From positions 9,238,001 to 9,302,000 of the forward strand of contig NZ_RJKE01000001.1 in assembly GCF_003751225.1 (NCBI RefSeq): DNA of 64,000 nucleotides. Reading direction: 5' to 3'. The DNA is from Actinocorallia herbida (GTDB lineage: Bacteria > Actinomycetota > Actinomycetes > Streptosporangiales > Streptosporangiaceae). Shown here in pieces: positions 16,617-24,532 of the stretch (position 1 is its first letter; every line of letters starts with the position of its first letter). Below the pieces are notes generated by a model. The model did no database searches. It saw only the letters and a list, made by a program, of their open reading frames with translations, and was not told where the DNA came from. The position numbers and the translations under genes were made by a program.

Positions 16617-17355
16617 GCGCCGCGTCGCCGCACAGGATCCTGCCGTGCAGGGACTGGAGGTCGCAGCCGGGCTCCAGCCCGATCGTGTCGACGAGCAGCT
16701 GCCGGAACTCGCGGTAGGCCGAGAGCGCCTCGGCCTGCCGGCCGTCCCGGTACAGCGCGACCATGAGGCTCTGCCACAGCCGCTCGCGCAGCGGCTCAAG
16801 GCCGAGCGCGACCCGGAGGTGGTCGATCGCCTCGCGGTGGCGGCCCAAGCGCACGCACAGGTCGGCGATGTCCTGGATCGCCGCGAGGCGCTTCTCGCGC
16901 AGGCGCGTCGCGGCGTCCCGCAGCGGTCCGCCCTCGAAGACCAGGTCCTGGAGCGCCTCGCCGCGCCACATCCCGAGCGCGTCCTCGAGCAGGACGGCGC
17001 GCTCCGCGTCGCAGCCCACCCGCGCCGACGCCCGCAGCATCGCCTCGAACCGCAGGATGTCCACCAGCTCGGGGCGCACCGACAACCGGTAGCCGCGCGG
17101 CACGGTCTCGATCTCGCACTCGGCGGCGGCCACCGCGCGGCGCACCGCCGACACGTACGTCTTCAGGTTCCCCTTGGCGAACTGAGGGGGGACGACGGGC
17201 CACATGCCGTCCACGAGCTGGTCCACCGAGACCGCCTGGTTGGCCCGCAGCAGCAGCATGCCCACGAGCTGGCGGTGCTTGGCGCGGGTCAGTTCGACGG
17301 ACCGGCCGACCTGGTCGAGCACCTCGAGATTACCTAGCAGAAGGAAGCGCATCAT
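16597..17355 (-). CDS. SARP-family transcriptional activator
   Basis: The protein has 252 residues (ATG 17355). An OmpR-like winged-helix DNA-binding domain covers the first 95 residues (RAKHRQLVGMLLLRANQAV; LKTYVSAVRRAV). It is followed by a bacterial transcriptional activator domain with helical repeats to the C-terminus. This is the size and layout of small SARPs such as DnrI and RedD, which switch on antibiotic clusters by binding 11-bp-spaced direct repeats. It is the obvious cluster-specific activator and the likely reader of the repeats at 11898-11941. It lies 40 nt after the SHMT gene on the same strand. Confidence 0.93.
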   Translation of the reverse strand: MMRFLLLGNLEVLDQVGRSVELTRAKHRQLVGMLLLRANQAVSVDQLVDGMWPVVPPQFAKGNLKTYVSAVRRAVAAAECEIETVPRGYRLSVRPELVDILRFEAMLRASARVGCDAERAVLLEDALGMWRGEALQDLVFEGGPLRDAATRLREKRLAAIQDIADLCVRLGRHREAIDHLRVALGLEPLRERLWQSLMVALYRDGRQAEALSAYREFRQLLVDTIGLEPGCDLQSLHGRILCGDAALSAGSR

Positions 17356-17395
17356 GCTCTCCGTCGGGTGCCGTCGAGGTGGTCCCCCGGCCGGG

Positions 17396-18847
17396 TCAGG
17401 GCAGGTCGATCTCCGGGTACAGGGGATTCTTCGCCAGCATCTCGGCGGCGCGCCCGCTGATGTGCTCGGCGAGGCCGTCCTTCAGGCGGTAGAGCGCCTG
17501 GGACGGGCGGCCGTCCTTGCCCGGCGCGGGCTCCGTGCCGTGCAGGACCTGGTCGATGAGCTCGGCGATCTCGTCCATCTCGGCGGTGCCGAAGCCGCGG
17601 GTGGTGAGGGCGGGTGTGCCGATCCGCACGCCGCTGGTGTACCAGGCGCCGTTGGGGTCGCGCGGGATCGCGTTGCGGTTGGTGACGATCCCCGCGTCGA
17701 GCAGGGCCGACTCGGCCTGGCGTCCGGTGAGGCCGTACCGGGAGACGTCGATGATCACCAGGTGGTTGTCGGTCCCTCCGGTGACGAGCGTCGCCGACCG
17801 GCGCAGCAGGCCCTCGGCCAGGGCCCGGGAGTTGTCCACGACGCGCGCGGCGTAGTCGCGGAACTCCGGCCGCCGGGCCTCGCCCAGCGCGATGGCCTTG
17901 GCGGCCATCACGTGCGGCAGCGGGCCGCCGAGCACCAGCGGGCAGCCCCGGTCGACGCTGTCGGCGAACTCGTCGTCGCACAGGACCATGCCGCCGCGCG
18001 GGCCGCGCAGGGACTTGTGCGTCGTCGTGGTGACGATCTGGGCATGCGGGACCGGGTCGAAGTCCCCGGTCAGCACCCGTCCCGCGACGAGTCCGGCGAA
18101 GTGCGCCATGTCCACCATCAGGGTCGCGCCGACCTCGTCGGCGATCTCCCGCATGATCCGGAAGTTCACCAGCCTCGGGTAGGCGGAGTACCCGGCGACC
18201 AGGATGAGCGGCCGGAACTCGCGGGCCGCCTCCCGGACCGCCGCGTAGTCCAGCAGGCCCGTCGCCGGGTCGGTACCGTAGCTGCGCTGGTCGAACATCT
18301 TGCCCGAGATGTTCGGGCGGAATCCGTGGGTGAGGTGGCCGCCGGCGTCCAGGGACATGCCGAGCATCCGCTGGTCGCCGAGGTCGGCGCGCAGCCGGGC
18401 CCAGTCGGCGTCCCCGAGGTCGTTGACGCCGCGGACGCCCGCCTTGGCCAGTGCCGGGGACTCCACCTTCTGGGCGAGGACCGCCCAGTACGCGACGAGG
18501 TTGGCGTCGATGCCCGAGTGCGGCTGAACGTAGGCGTGCCGGGCGCCGAACAGGTCGCGAGCGTACTCGGCGGCGAGTGCCTCGACGGTGTCCACGTTGC
18601 GGCAGCCCGCATAGAAGCGCCGCCCCGCCGTTCCTTCGGCGTATTTGTCGCTGAGCCAGTTTCCCATCGCCAGCAGAACCGCCGGGGAGGCGTAGTTCTC
18701 ACTCGCGATCAACTTCAGCGACTCGCGCTGGTCGGTCAGTTCCGACGAGATCGCGTCCGCGATTCGCGGGTCGCTCCGCCTGATCACCTCGAGCGCGCTC
18801 TGAAATGCCGCCGAAACCGTACCGTCCTGTGCCCGAATCTCGGTCAT
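17396..18847 (-). CDS. glyA: Serine hydroxymethyltransferase, long form
   Basis: The protein has 483 residues (ATG 18847). [11 protein letters not shown] is the family N-terminal signature and [14 protein letters not shown] holds the PLP lysine K278. It is about 60 residues longer than E. coli GlyA because of an insert at residues 125-165 between the PLP-ring segment and the GGHLTHG motif. The enzyme interconverts serine and glycine, giving methylene-tetrahydrofolate. It is upstream of and codirectional with the SARP gene, so it may supply serine, glycine or one-carbon units to the cluster (inference). It may equally be a housekeeping paralogue with its own operator. Confidence 0.93.
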   Translation of the reverse strand: MTEIRAQDGTVSAAFQSALEVIRRSDPRIADAISSELTDQRESLKLIASENYASPAVLLAMGNWLSDKYAEGTAGRRFYAGCRNVDTVEALAAEYARDLFGARHAYVQPHSGIDANLVAYWAVLAQKVESPALAKAGVRGVNDLGDADWARLRADLGDQRMLGMSLDAGGHLTHGFRPNISGKMFDQRSYGTDPATGLLDYAAVREAAREFRPLILVAGYSAYPRLVNFRIMREIADEVGATLMVDMAHFAGLVAGRVLTGDFDPVPHAQIVTTTTHKSLRGPRGGMVLCDDEFADSVDRGCPLVLGGPLPHVMAAKAIALGEARRPEFRDYAARVVDNSRALAEGLLRRSATLVTGGTDNHLVIIDVSRYGLTGRQAESALLDAGIVTNRNAIPRDPNGAWYTSGVRIGTPALTTRGFGTAEMDEIAELIDQVLHGTEPAPGKDGRPSQALYRLKDGLAEHISGRAAEMLAKNPLYPEIDLP

Positions 18848-19252
18848 CGATACCCTTCGCCACCGAAACGGAAGTCAGGGGCGCGCCTGGCGACGTCCCC
18901 AGAGGCTGGTTGACATGGAATGATACCGTCCCGCGCGGGCTGCCCCCAGTCGCGCGGATGAAATCATAAATCGGGCGCCATAACCCGGTCAAGCACTCAC
19001 AGTCACCATTAGTAATGGTGAGGTGGTGGGCAGTCGTTAATATGACCGTAACCAGCATTAATTGCAGGGACACACCGTGGTGTGATCTGCGTCATACTCG
19101 ATTCCGCGCTTTATCATCATCGTGACGAATTGTGCGGCGGCCCATCGGTGATGTGCTGGTTCACGGTAAAGATCCCATCGGTCCCCCAGATCTTTCGCGA
19201 TGTTGGCCTGTTGTGCGCCGAACCGTCCACCCGCTCCGCGCGTCTGACGGGT
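18848..19252. other. Intergenic region upstream of the SHMT gene
   Basis: This 405-bp stretch is visibly more A+T-rich than its surroundings, especially 18960-19135, as expected for a promoter region. It holds the 19-bp palindrome listed separately and a second short inverted repeat, cacacc-gt-ggtgtg (19071-19084). I see no convincing open frame in it. Confidence 0.6.
19003..19021. promoter_or_regulatory. Perfect 9+1+9 palindromic operator upstream of the SHMT gene
   Basis: The arms TCACCATTA and TAATGGTGA flank a single G. This is a perfect inverted repeat in A+T-rich DNA 156 bases before the SHMT start. Size and symmetry fit a dimeric HTH regulator such as TetR, MarR or GntR. The cognate protein is not identifiable from the window, since no such gene is adjacent. 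Confidence 0.6.
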
Positions 19253-19426
19253 ATGAGCGATGTGGCCGAGATGAACTGGTATGAGACCGAGCAGGTGGAA
19301 CGGCCTCGCAGGAAGCGGCGCTGGATCGCGGCGGGGCTGTTCGCGTTCCTCGTGGTCGTGGGGGTCGTCGTCGTGTTCGCGGGACTCGCGGGCGCGGGCG
19401 AGGTGCCCGGCTGCGGCGGCGGCTGA
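19253..19426 (+). CDS. Small single-pass membrane protein
   Basis: The product has 57 residues, starting at ATG 19253 (MSDVAEMNWYETEQ). A basic stretch RPRRKRRW precedes one hydrophobic segment of about 23 residues (residues 25-47), and the end is a glycine-rich tail with one cysteine. The positive-inside rule places the N-terminus in the cytoplasm. Function is unknown. It ends next to the convergent membrane protein gene. Codon usage is consistent with a real gene, but with no homology recognised it remains a probable hypothetical. Confidence 0.5.
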   Translation: MSDVAEMNWYETEQVERPRRKRRWIAAGLFAFLVVVGVVVVFAGLAGAGEVPGCGGG

Positions 19427-20416
19427 TCAGGGCTTGAGCAGGTAGGGCAGGTGCGCGGTGAGGAAGCGCCGGGGGAACTCCTCGCGCAGCCGCCACAGCC
19501 CCGCGTCGATCACGAAGTGCGCCATCGTCACGCCGAGGAACGCACCGTAGAGGGCGCGTTCCCAGGCGTGCGGCGAGCCGTGCAGGTGCGAGGCGAGGTT
19601 CAGCAGGAACCCGCCGGCCAAGGCGATCGCGAACATCGTCGCGACGCCGAGCGGGCCGCCGCCCGGCCGCGGCGTGACGGCCACCATCCCCACGATCAGC
19701 AGGTACTGCAACCCGTGCGCGAGGATCAGGCCGGCGACGGCCGCGTACGGCGCGTCGAGCAGGAAGACCGGCGTGAAGAACAGCAGCGAGCCCAGGTACA
19801 TCGCCACGAACGCGGGCGGCCGGCTGCCACGCCGGTACAGGCCGTGGAGGCCGAGGCCGATCCCGGCGAGGAAGGCCGCGCACGCGATGGGGAACACCCA
19901 CGCGAGACGCGCGTCGTGCAGGCCGAGCAGATCCGGCCTGGCCAGCAGCGCGCCCGTCCCTGCGACTCCGGTGCCGACCACCGCGGCGCGCTCCGCACGC
20001 GACAGGGATCCCGCCCGCAGCGCGCTCGCCGCCAGCGCCGCCATCCCCAGGTTCTGTTTCTGGAAGTGGAAGAACTGCCAGGCGAAGAAGGCGTACAGCG
20101 CCCACCGGAAGGCCGACTCCGGCAGCGCGGCGGCGACCGCGGCCGTCCCGGCGACCAGCGCCAACGGAACCGTCGCGTACCGGCCGAGCCGCGCACGCGC
20201 ATGGGAGCGGATCTCCGGCAACGTATAGAACCACCCGGTCGCCGCGACATGCATGGAACTGCCCAAGAACAGCAGCCCCACCAGCACCCGCCCGGGATCG
20301 GTCCCGGCAGCCGGCGCCAGCAGGATCACGACGCCAAAAGCGCCCAACGACAACAACAACGTGCCGTACAGCCACGTCCCACGCAGCCGCCGCAACCGCG
20401 GCCCAGGGGTGTCCAT
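19427..20416 (-). CDS. Unrecognised polytopic membrane protein
   Basis: The product has 329 residues with about eight hydrophobic segments. Several histidines are near membrane boundaries: SSMHVAATGWFY, FFAWQFFHFQKQNLG, LAHGLQYLL and MAHFVIDAGLWRL. Conserved membrane-face histidines of this type occur in metal-dependent membrane oxygenases such as the Brp/Blh carotenoid enzymes. I see no exact match to a family motif, so this is only a resemblance. It is convergent with the small membrane protein gene and stands alone on its strand. Confidence 0.7.
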   Translation of the reverse strand: MDTPGPRLRRLRGTWLYGTLLLSLGAFGVVILLAPAAGTDPGRVLVGLLFLGSSMHVAATGWFYTLPEIRSHARARLGRYATVPLALVAGTAAVAAALPESAFRWALYAFFAWQFFHFQKQNLGMAALAASALRAGSLSRAERAAVVGTGVAGTGALLARPDLLGLHDARLAWVFPIACAAFLAGIGLGLHGLYRRGSRPPAFVAMYLGSLLFFTPVFLLDAPYAAVAGLILAHGLQYLLIVGMVAVTPRPGGGPLGVATMFAIALAGGFLLNLASHLHGSPHAWERALYGAFLGVTMAHFVIDAGLWRLREEFPRRFLTAHLPYLLKP

Positions 20417-20561
20417 AACCCCTCAGACGCCCCCGGCCCGATCCCGGTTCACCCGGAGAGCCATCGGTCGCGACCTCGGACACCGGTGCGCAACCCGGCG
20501 CGACCGCCCGTGCCCCACTGGCTATAGTCGGCGTCGTCTTGGCGGACTTCGAGGGGGCTTG

Positions 20562-21182
20562 ATGCGCGATCAAACAGTCGGGGAGTATCTGCACGATCTC
20601 GCCGAACGGGTACCTGCGCCGGGCGGCGGCGCCGTCGCGGCCCTGCACGCGGCGCAGGCGGCCGCGCTGCTCGCCATGGTCGCCAGGTACAGCGACGGCC
20701 CCGACCACGCCGAGCACGCCGAGACGATCGAAGCCGTCGTCACCGAGGCCGACGAGGCCCGCGCCACCGCCCTGCGGCTGGCCGAAGAGGACGCCGCCGC
20801 CTTCACCGCCGTCACGGACGCCTACAGGCTCCCGAAGGATTCCGACGAGGAGAAGGCGCGGCGCTCCGCCGCGATCGCCGCCGCGCTGATCGGCGCCGCA
20901 GCGCCGCCCGCCGCGCTGATCGCGCTCGGTGACCGGCTGGCCGGCCTCGCCGAGACCCTGCTGCCCATCGGGAACCGCAACGTGATCACCGACGTGGCGG
21001 CGGCCGCCGACGCCGTCCGTGCGGCGGTGACCACGGCCCGCCTCAACGTCGTCATCAACTTGACCGGCATCAAGGACGAGCGGGAGCGGGCGCGTCTCAC
21101 CGAGAGGGCCGGGCTGACCGATGACCTCGCCGACCGCGCCGAACGGGTGTCGGCGGCCGTCCTCCAGGAGATCGGCGAGTGA
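20562..21182 (+). CDS. Cyclodeaminase/FchA-like methenyl-THF cyclohydrolase family protein
   Basis: The protein has 206 residues (ATG 20562, with GAGGGG upstream and a TATAGT -10-like box at 20523). The N-terminal VGEYLHDLAERVPAPGGGAVAAL is the signature of the formiminotransferase-cyclodeaminase C-terminal family. The family includes formimino-THF cyclodeaminases and the FchA methenyl-THF cyclohydrolases of methylotrophs and acetogens. It overlaps the folD start as GTGA. Because that FolD lacks the residue needed for cyclohydrolase activity, FchA-like cyclohydrolase activity is the more likely role here (inference). No histidine-degradation gene is nearby. Confidence 0.85.
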   Translation: MRDQTVGEYLHDLAERVPAPGGGAVAALHAAQAAALLAMVARYSDGPDHAEHAETIEAVVTEADEARATALRLAEEDAAAFTAVTDAYRLPKDSDEEKARRSAAIAAALIGAAAPPAALIALGDRLAGLAETLLPIGNRNVITDVAAAADAVRAAVTTARLNVVINLTGIKDERERARLTERAGLTDDLADRAERVSAAVLQEIGE

Positions 21183-22021
21183 GCGCCACCGTCCTGTCCG
21201 GCAAGGAACTCGCGGCGGCCGTCAGAGCGGACGTCGCCGAGCGGACCGCCCGCCTCGTCGCCGAGGGCCGGCCGCCCCGGCTGGTGGTGGTCACCGCCAC
21301 CGACGACGACGCCAGCGCGTGGTACGTCCGGTCCATCGTCCGGGCCTCCGCGAACGTGGGCCTCGTCGGCGACGTCGTCGACCTGGGCGCGGACGCCGCA
21401 CCCGAGGCCATCTCGGCGCGGCTGGCCGAGCTGGGCGCCGACCCCGGCGTCCACGCGATCATGCTGCAGACGCCGCTGCCGGGCTCGACGGCGCTGGAGG
21501 AGATGGCGTCGTCCATCCCGTTCGAGAAGGACGTGGACGGGGCCAACCCGCTGTCGCTCGGGCGCCTGGCCTCCGGCCTGCCGGCCTTCGCGCCCGCCAC
21601 GGCCGAGGCCGTCGTGGCCCTGCTCGACCATCACCGGGTCGGTCTCGAAGGCGCGGAGGTGGCCGTCGTGGGCCGGTCCAACGTGGTCGGCAAGCCGCTG
21701 GCGCACCTGCTGCTCGACCGGAACGCGACGGTGACGGTCTGCCACTCGCGTTCCAAGGACCTCGCCTCCGTCACCGCACGCGCCGATGTCGTCGTCGCCG
21801 CAGTCGGACGGGCGGGCCTGATCACGACCGAGCACGTCCGTCCGGGCGCCATCGTGATCGACGTCGGCACCAACCCGACCGCGGACGGCGGACTGGTCGG
21901 CGACGTCGACGCCTCCGTCGCCGCACGCGCCCGCGCCGTCACGCCGGTTCCGGGTGGCGTCGGCCCGGTCACCACCGCGCTCCTGCTCCGTCATGCGATC
22001 GAAGCCGCCGAACACTCCTGA
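21179..22021 (+). CDS. folD: FolD-like methylene-THF dehydrogenase lacking the catalytic Lys
   Basis: The protein has 280 residues (GTG 21179, GTGA-coupled). The LQTPLP, DVDGANPLSLGR, GRSNVVGKPLAHLL and TPVPGGVGP motifs of FolD are present. In bifunctional FolD the segment YVxxK carries the lysine (human K56, E. coli K54) needed for cyclohydrolase chemistry. Here the segment reads YVRSI, with Y49 kept and I53 in place of Lys. The NADP-binding half looks intact, so a dehydrogenase without cyclohydrolase activity is expected. The preceding gene could supply the missing step. Family assignment is firm; the loss of activity is inferred. Confidence 0.88.
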   Translation: MSATVLSGKELAAAVRADVAERTARLVAEGRPPRLVVVTATDDDASAWYVRSIVRASANVGLVGDVVDLGADAAPEAISARLAELGADPGVHAIMLQTPLPGSTALEEMASSIPFEKDVDGANPLSLGRLASGLPAFAPATAEAVVALLDHHRVGLEGAEVAVVGRSNVVGKPLAHLLLDRNATVTVCHSRSKDLASVTARADVVVAAVGRAGLITTEHVRPGAIVIDVGTNPTADGGLVGDVDASVAARARAVTPVPGGVGPVTTALLLRHAIEAAEHS

Positions 22022-22218
22022 CCGCCGTGCTCGACCCCCGGCCACCCGCCCCGGGATACCAGGACCCGGCGACCTGCGGGGCCGGGCGGCCGAGCTCCGC
22101 GACGCGGCCCGTGATGTCGACGCGGAGGTTCGCAGACGCGTCGAGCATCCGGCCCACCCGGCCGTTCCGCGGCGTTGACGTGGGGAGACGCGGGTCTTCG
22201 AGGTCTCGGGGCGCGGTG

Positions 22219-23013
22219 TCAGGGTTTGCGGCCTACGCCGCCGAATTCGTCGATTTCGGGGGCTTCGTCGGTGTCGTCGGCGGGGGGATGCCAGAGAGGG
22301 CAGGAGACGACGCCGGGGGGAAGGATCTCCAGTCCGTCGAAGAAGCCTTCGAGCTGCTGGGGGGTGCGCAGGACGTAGGGGGGCTCGGCGGAGCGGTTCC
22401 AGATGTCGATGGCTTCGGCGGAGGCCGGGTCCACGACGTTGGTGGCGTCGTAGAGGACGAGATGGCTGCCGCTGGGCAGGGCGTCGGTCAGGCGCCGGAT
22501 GAGGGAACGCGCCTCGTCGTAGTCGGTGATGTGGCCGAGGACGCCCATCAGGAGGAGCGCGATCGGCTCGGTGAAGTCCAGGGTGTCGGCGGCCTTGGCG
22601 AGGATCTCCTCCGGCTCGCGCAGGTCGGCGTGCAGGTAGGCGGTCCTCCCCTCCGGCGAGCCGACCAGCAGGGCGCGGGCCTGGGTGAGGACGAGCGGGT
22701 CGTTGTCCACGTACACCACGCGCGCCGAAGGGTTCGCCCGCTGCGCGACCTCGTGAGTGTTGTCGGCGGTCGGCAGCCCGGTGCCGATGTCGAGGAACTG
22801 CGTCACGCCGAGGTCGGCCGCCAGGTGGTGGACGGCGCGCTGAAGGAACTGCCGGGTGGCGCGCGCGAACAGCGCCATGTTCGGGATGACCTTCAGGATC
22901 TCGTCGCCCACCTGCCGGTCCACGGCGAAGTGGTCCTTGCCGCCCAGCCAGTAGTTCCAGATCCGAGCCGTCTGAGGAATGTCTGGATTGACGTCCGCTG
23001 CCTTGCTCGTCAT
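22219..23013 (-). CDS. DUF574 / S-adenosyl-methyltransferase family protein
   Basis: The protein has 264 residues (ATG 23013). The opening PQTARIWNYWLGGKDHFAVDR is the family signature. QFLDIGTGLPTADNTH is the SAM-binding motif and RVVYVDNDPLVL the acidic ribose-binding strand. The family (PF04672) is expanded in actinomycetes, often in dozens of copies, and its substrates are unknown. It stands alone. Its upstream region carries the 9-bp tandem repeat and the tRNA-derived fragment described below. Confidence 0.9.
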   Translation of the reverse strand: MTSKAADVNPDIPQTARIWNYWLGGKDHFAVDRQVGDEILKVIPNMALFARATRQFLQRAVHHLAADLGVTQFLDIGTGLPTADNTHEVAQRANPSARVVYVDNDPLVLTQARALLVGSPEGRTAYLHADLREPEEILAKAADTLDFTEPIALLLMGVLGHITDYDEARSLIRRLTDALPSGSHLVLYDATNVVDPASAEAIDIWNRSAEPPYVLRTPQQLEGFFDGLEILPPGVVSCPLWHPPADDTDEAPEIDEFGGVGRKP

Positions 23014-23120
23014 GGTTGAACACCTCACGAGGGGATCGCCAGAGTCGTTGAAGAACATCCAACTACCGGTGATCGGCAGAGAACAACGGATCCACTGAAC
23101 CGAAGATGGCCGATACCGAC

Positions 23121-23163
23121 CAGCGGCCCCAGCGGCCCCAGCGGCCCCAGCGGCCCCAGCGGG
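23121..23163. repeat. 9-bp tandem repeat, about 4.8 copies
   Basis: The unit cagcggccc is repeated four times in full and once in part, without mismatches. It lies about 110 bp upstream of the DUF574 gene start, on the opposite side from its coding sequence. It is likely a slippage-prone microsatellite and could vary in copy number between strains. No protein reading through it is credible. Confidence 0.85.
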
Positions 23164-23180
23164 CACGGGCCGGGAAACAA

Positions 23181-23220
23181 ACGAAGGCCCCGTCAGCGGT
23201 TTCCCGCGAGGGGCCTTCGT
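23181..23220 (-). terminator. Terminator hairpin beside the partial tRNA copy
   Basis: An 11-bp stem, ACGAAGGCCCC with GGGGCCTTCGT, encloses a loop containing gtttcccg. It lies just beyond the 3' end of the truncated tRNA copy. It corresponds to the terminator of the intact tRNA gene at 24473-24514, but with paired base changes in the stem. Confidence 0.75.
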
Positions 23221-23238
23221 CACGTGCCCGGCGAGGCG

Positions 23239-23295
23239 CTGGCGGAGGATACGAGATTCGAACTCGTGAGGGCTTGCACCCAACACGCTTTCCAA
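23239..23295 (-). repeat. 3' half of tRNA-Ser(GGA), candidate attachment-site scar
   Basis: These 57 bases are identical to 24532-24588, which is the 3' half of the intact tRNA-Ser gene from the anticodon loop through the CCA end plus one base. Identity stops abruptly right after the anticodon loop (tttccaa, then ttctgc here against gcgtgc there). Crossover in the anticodon loop is typical of tyrosine-integrase att sites in tRNA genes. It cannot make a functional tRNA because the 5' half is missing. Confidence 0.8.
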
Positions 23296-23604
23296 TTCTG
23301 CACACGGCTGTCCGCGGGTAACCGCCACCATCCCTGAGCTGGCCTTATGTCCAAGCTCGGGTACCCGCGAACACTTAGAACACGGGCAACTGAGACCAGA
23401 ACCGAGACCGCCATGTTGCGTAGGGCTGGACCGTCCCGCCTCTGACCACCTCATGAAGGTGAGTCGATCCCCGAGCGACGGGAGGGTCCCAGGCCCTGTG
23501 GCCGGTCTTCAGGCCCGCTCCGGCGAGGGTGGTGGGGATGAGTGGACGTAGGTGGTCCGATTTTGGCTGTTATATACCGCTAGGGCCCGGTAAGTTGCCG
23601 TGCC

Positions 23605-24207
23605 GTGGATTACCAATGGTTCCAGGCCCAGACCCGCTTCCTCGTCCGCCAGAAGGTCACCCTGATGGTCAACAAGTACGAGGTGCACGCCGCCGCCCCG
23701 GACGGCTCGGAGGGCCCCCTCGTGGGCTTCGCGCAGCAGAAGCGGATGGCCTTCAAGGAGCAGGTCACCCTCTACACGGGCGCGGACAAGCAGTACGTCC
23801 TCGCCTCGTTCAAGGCGCGCCAGCGGATCGACCTGGCGGCGAAGTACGACGTCTTCGACCACACGGGCCAGCCGATCGGCCTCTTCCGCAAGGACTTCAA
23901 GCGCTCCCTCACCGCCTCGACCTGGCATGTCGAGGTGCCGGGCCTCGGCGTCACCACGGGCACCGAGCGCAACCAGGGCGTGGCGATCCTGCGGCGCGTC
24001 TGGGACTTCCTGCCGATCGTGGGCGGCCTGCCGTTCGCGTGGCCCTACCACTTCGACTTCACCGCGGGCGGCGTCCAGCCGGTGTTCTCGGTGGACAAGA
24101 AGTTCGGGCTGCGGGACCGCTACGTCGTCGACATCCACGACCCCCGGATCGACCGGCGGCTCGTGCTCGCCCAGGCGGTCGCGCTGGACGCGTTGCAGAG
24201 CCGCTGA
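23605..24207 (+). CDS. LURP-one/tubby-C-like domain protein
   Basis: The protein has 200 residues from GTG 23605. The pattern of short strands (RFLVRQKVTLMVNKYEV, GFAQQKRMAFKEQVTLY, LASFKARQRIDLAAKYDVFD, IGLFRKDFKRSLTASTWHV) matches the beta-barrel fold of the LURP-one-related / phospholipid-scramblase-like family. No enzymatic residues are evident and there is no signal peptide. The family's bacterial role is not known to me. It lies between the truncated and intact tRNA copies, so it may be what remains of an integrated segment, or an unrelated resident gene. Confidence 0.75.
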   Translation: MDYQWFQAQTRFLVRQKVTLMVNKYEVHAAAPDGSEGPLVGFAQQKRMAFKEQVTLYTGADKQYVLASFKARQRIDLAAKYDVFDHTGQPIGLFRKDFKRSLTASTWHVEVPGLGVTTGTERNQGVAILRRVWDFLPIVGGLPFAWPYHFDFTAGGVQPVFSVDKKFGLRDRYVVDIHDPRIDRRLVLAQAVALDALQSR

Positions 24208-24396
24208 CCCCGGCTGACTTCGAGCACCAAGAGCGCGGGAAGGTCCGCGCGCCAGCCGATGCGAGCCACCAGAGCAGGTGGCCGGTGGGAGCCGGTGATC
24301 AGCCGGGCCGGCACACGGGGCGAGGTTGGTGGGAGCTGACAATGGCGGACCCCAGCTGGGGCTCAAGGGCCAACTGAAACCACAACTGCAACCGGG

Positions 24397-24442
24397 CATG
24401 ATGAAGCCCCGGCTCCTGAGGGGCGCCCGTGGCTTCGTCATG
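24397..24442. terminator. Hairpin terminator after the LURP-one-like gene
   Basis: CATGATGAAGCC pairs with GGCTTCGTCATG over 12 positions with one G-U pair, around a 22-base loop that is itself G+C-rich. It sits between the plus-strand LURP-one-like gene and the minus-strand tRNA terminator, so it may work in both directions. Confidence 0.6.
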
Positions 24443-24472
24443 CCCGTCGATGTGGGGCCGGGCCGGGAAACA

Positions 24473-24514
24473 AACGAGGGCCTCAGCTGCGGTTTCCCGT
24501 GCGAGGCCCTCGTT
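24473..24514 (-). terminator. Terminator of tRNA-Ser(GGA)
   Basis: The perfect 12-bp stem AACGAGGGCCTC / GAGGCCCTCGTT is followed, on the minus strand, by a short T-rich stretch (TGTTTCCC). It begins 19 bases after the tRNA CCA end. The copy at 23181-23220 keeps the fold with different paired bases. Confidence 0.8.
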
Positions 24515-24532
24515 ACGTGCCCGGCGAGGCAC

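Larger units (their letters stand above)
23014..23604. other. Intergenic region with tandem repeat, tRNA scar and hairpins
   Basis: The 591-bp gap contains a 9-bp tandem repeat (23121-23163), a terminator hairpin (23181-23220) and the tRNA-Ser 3' half (23239-23295). A pair of distant arms, CGCGGGTA at 23313-23320 and TACCCGCG at 23362-23369, encloses an inner GAGCT/AGCTC pair. No integrase, excisionase or other open frame of credible size is present. The stretch 23370-23604 shows nothing I can name. Confidence 0.6.

Noticed and set aside
18848-19252. Glycine or folate riboswitch upstream of SHMT
   Set aside because: No conserved riboswitch core was recognised; the symmetric palindrome suggests a protein operator.
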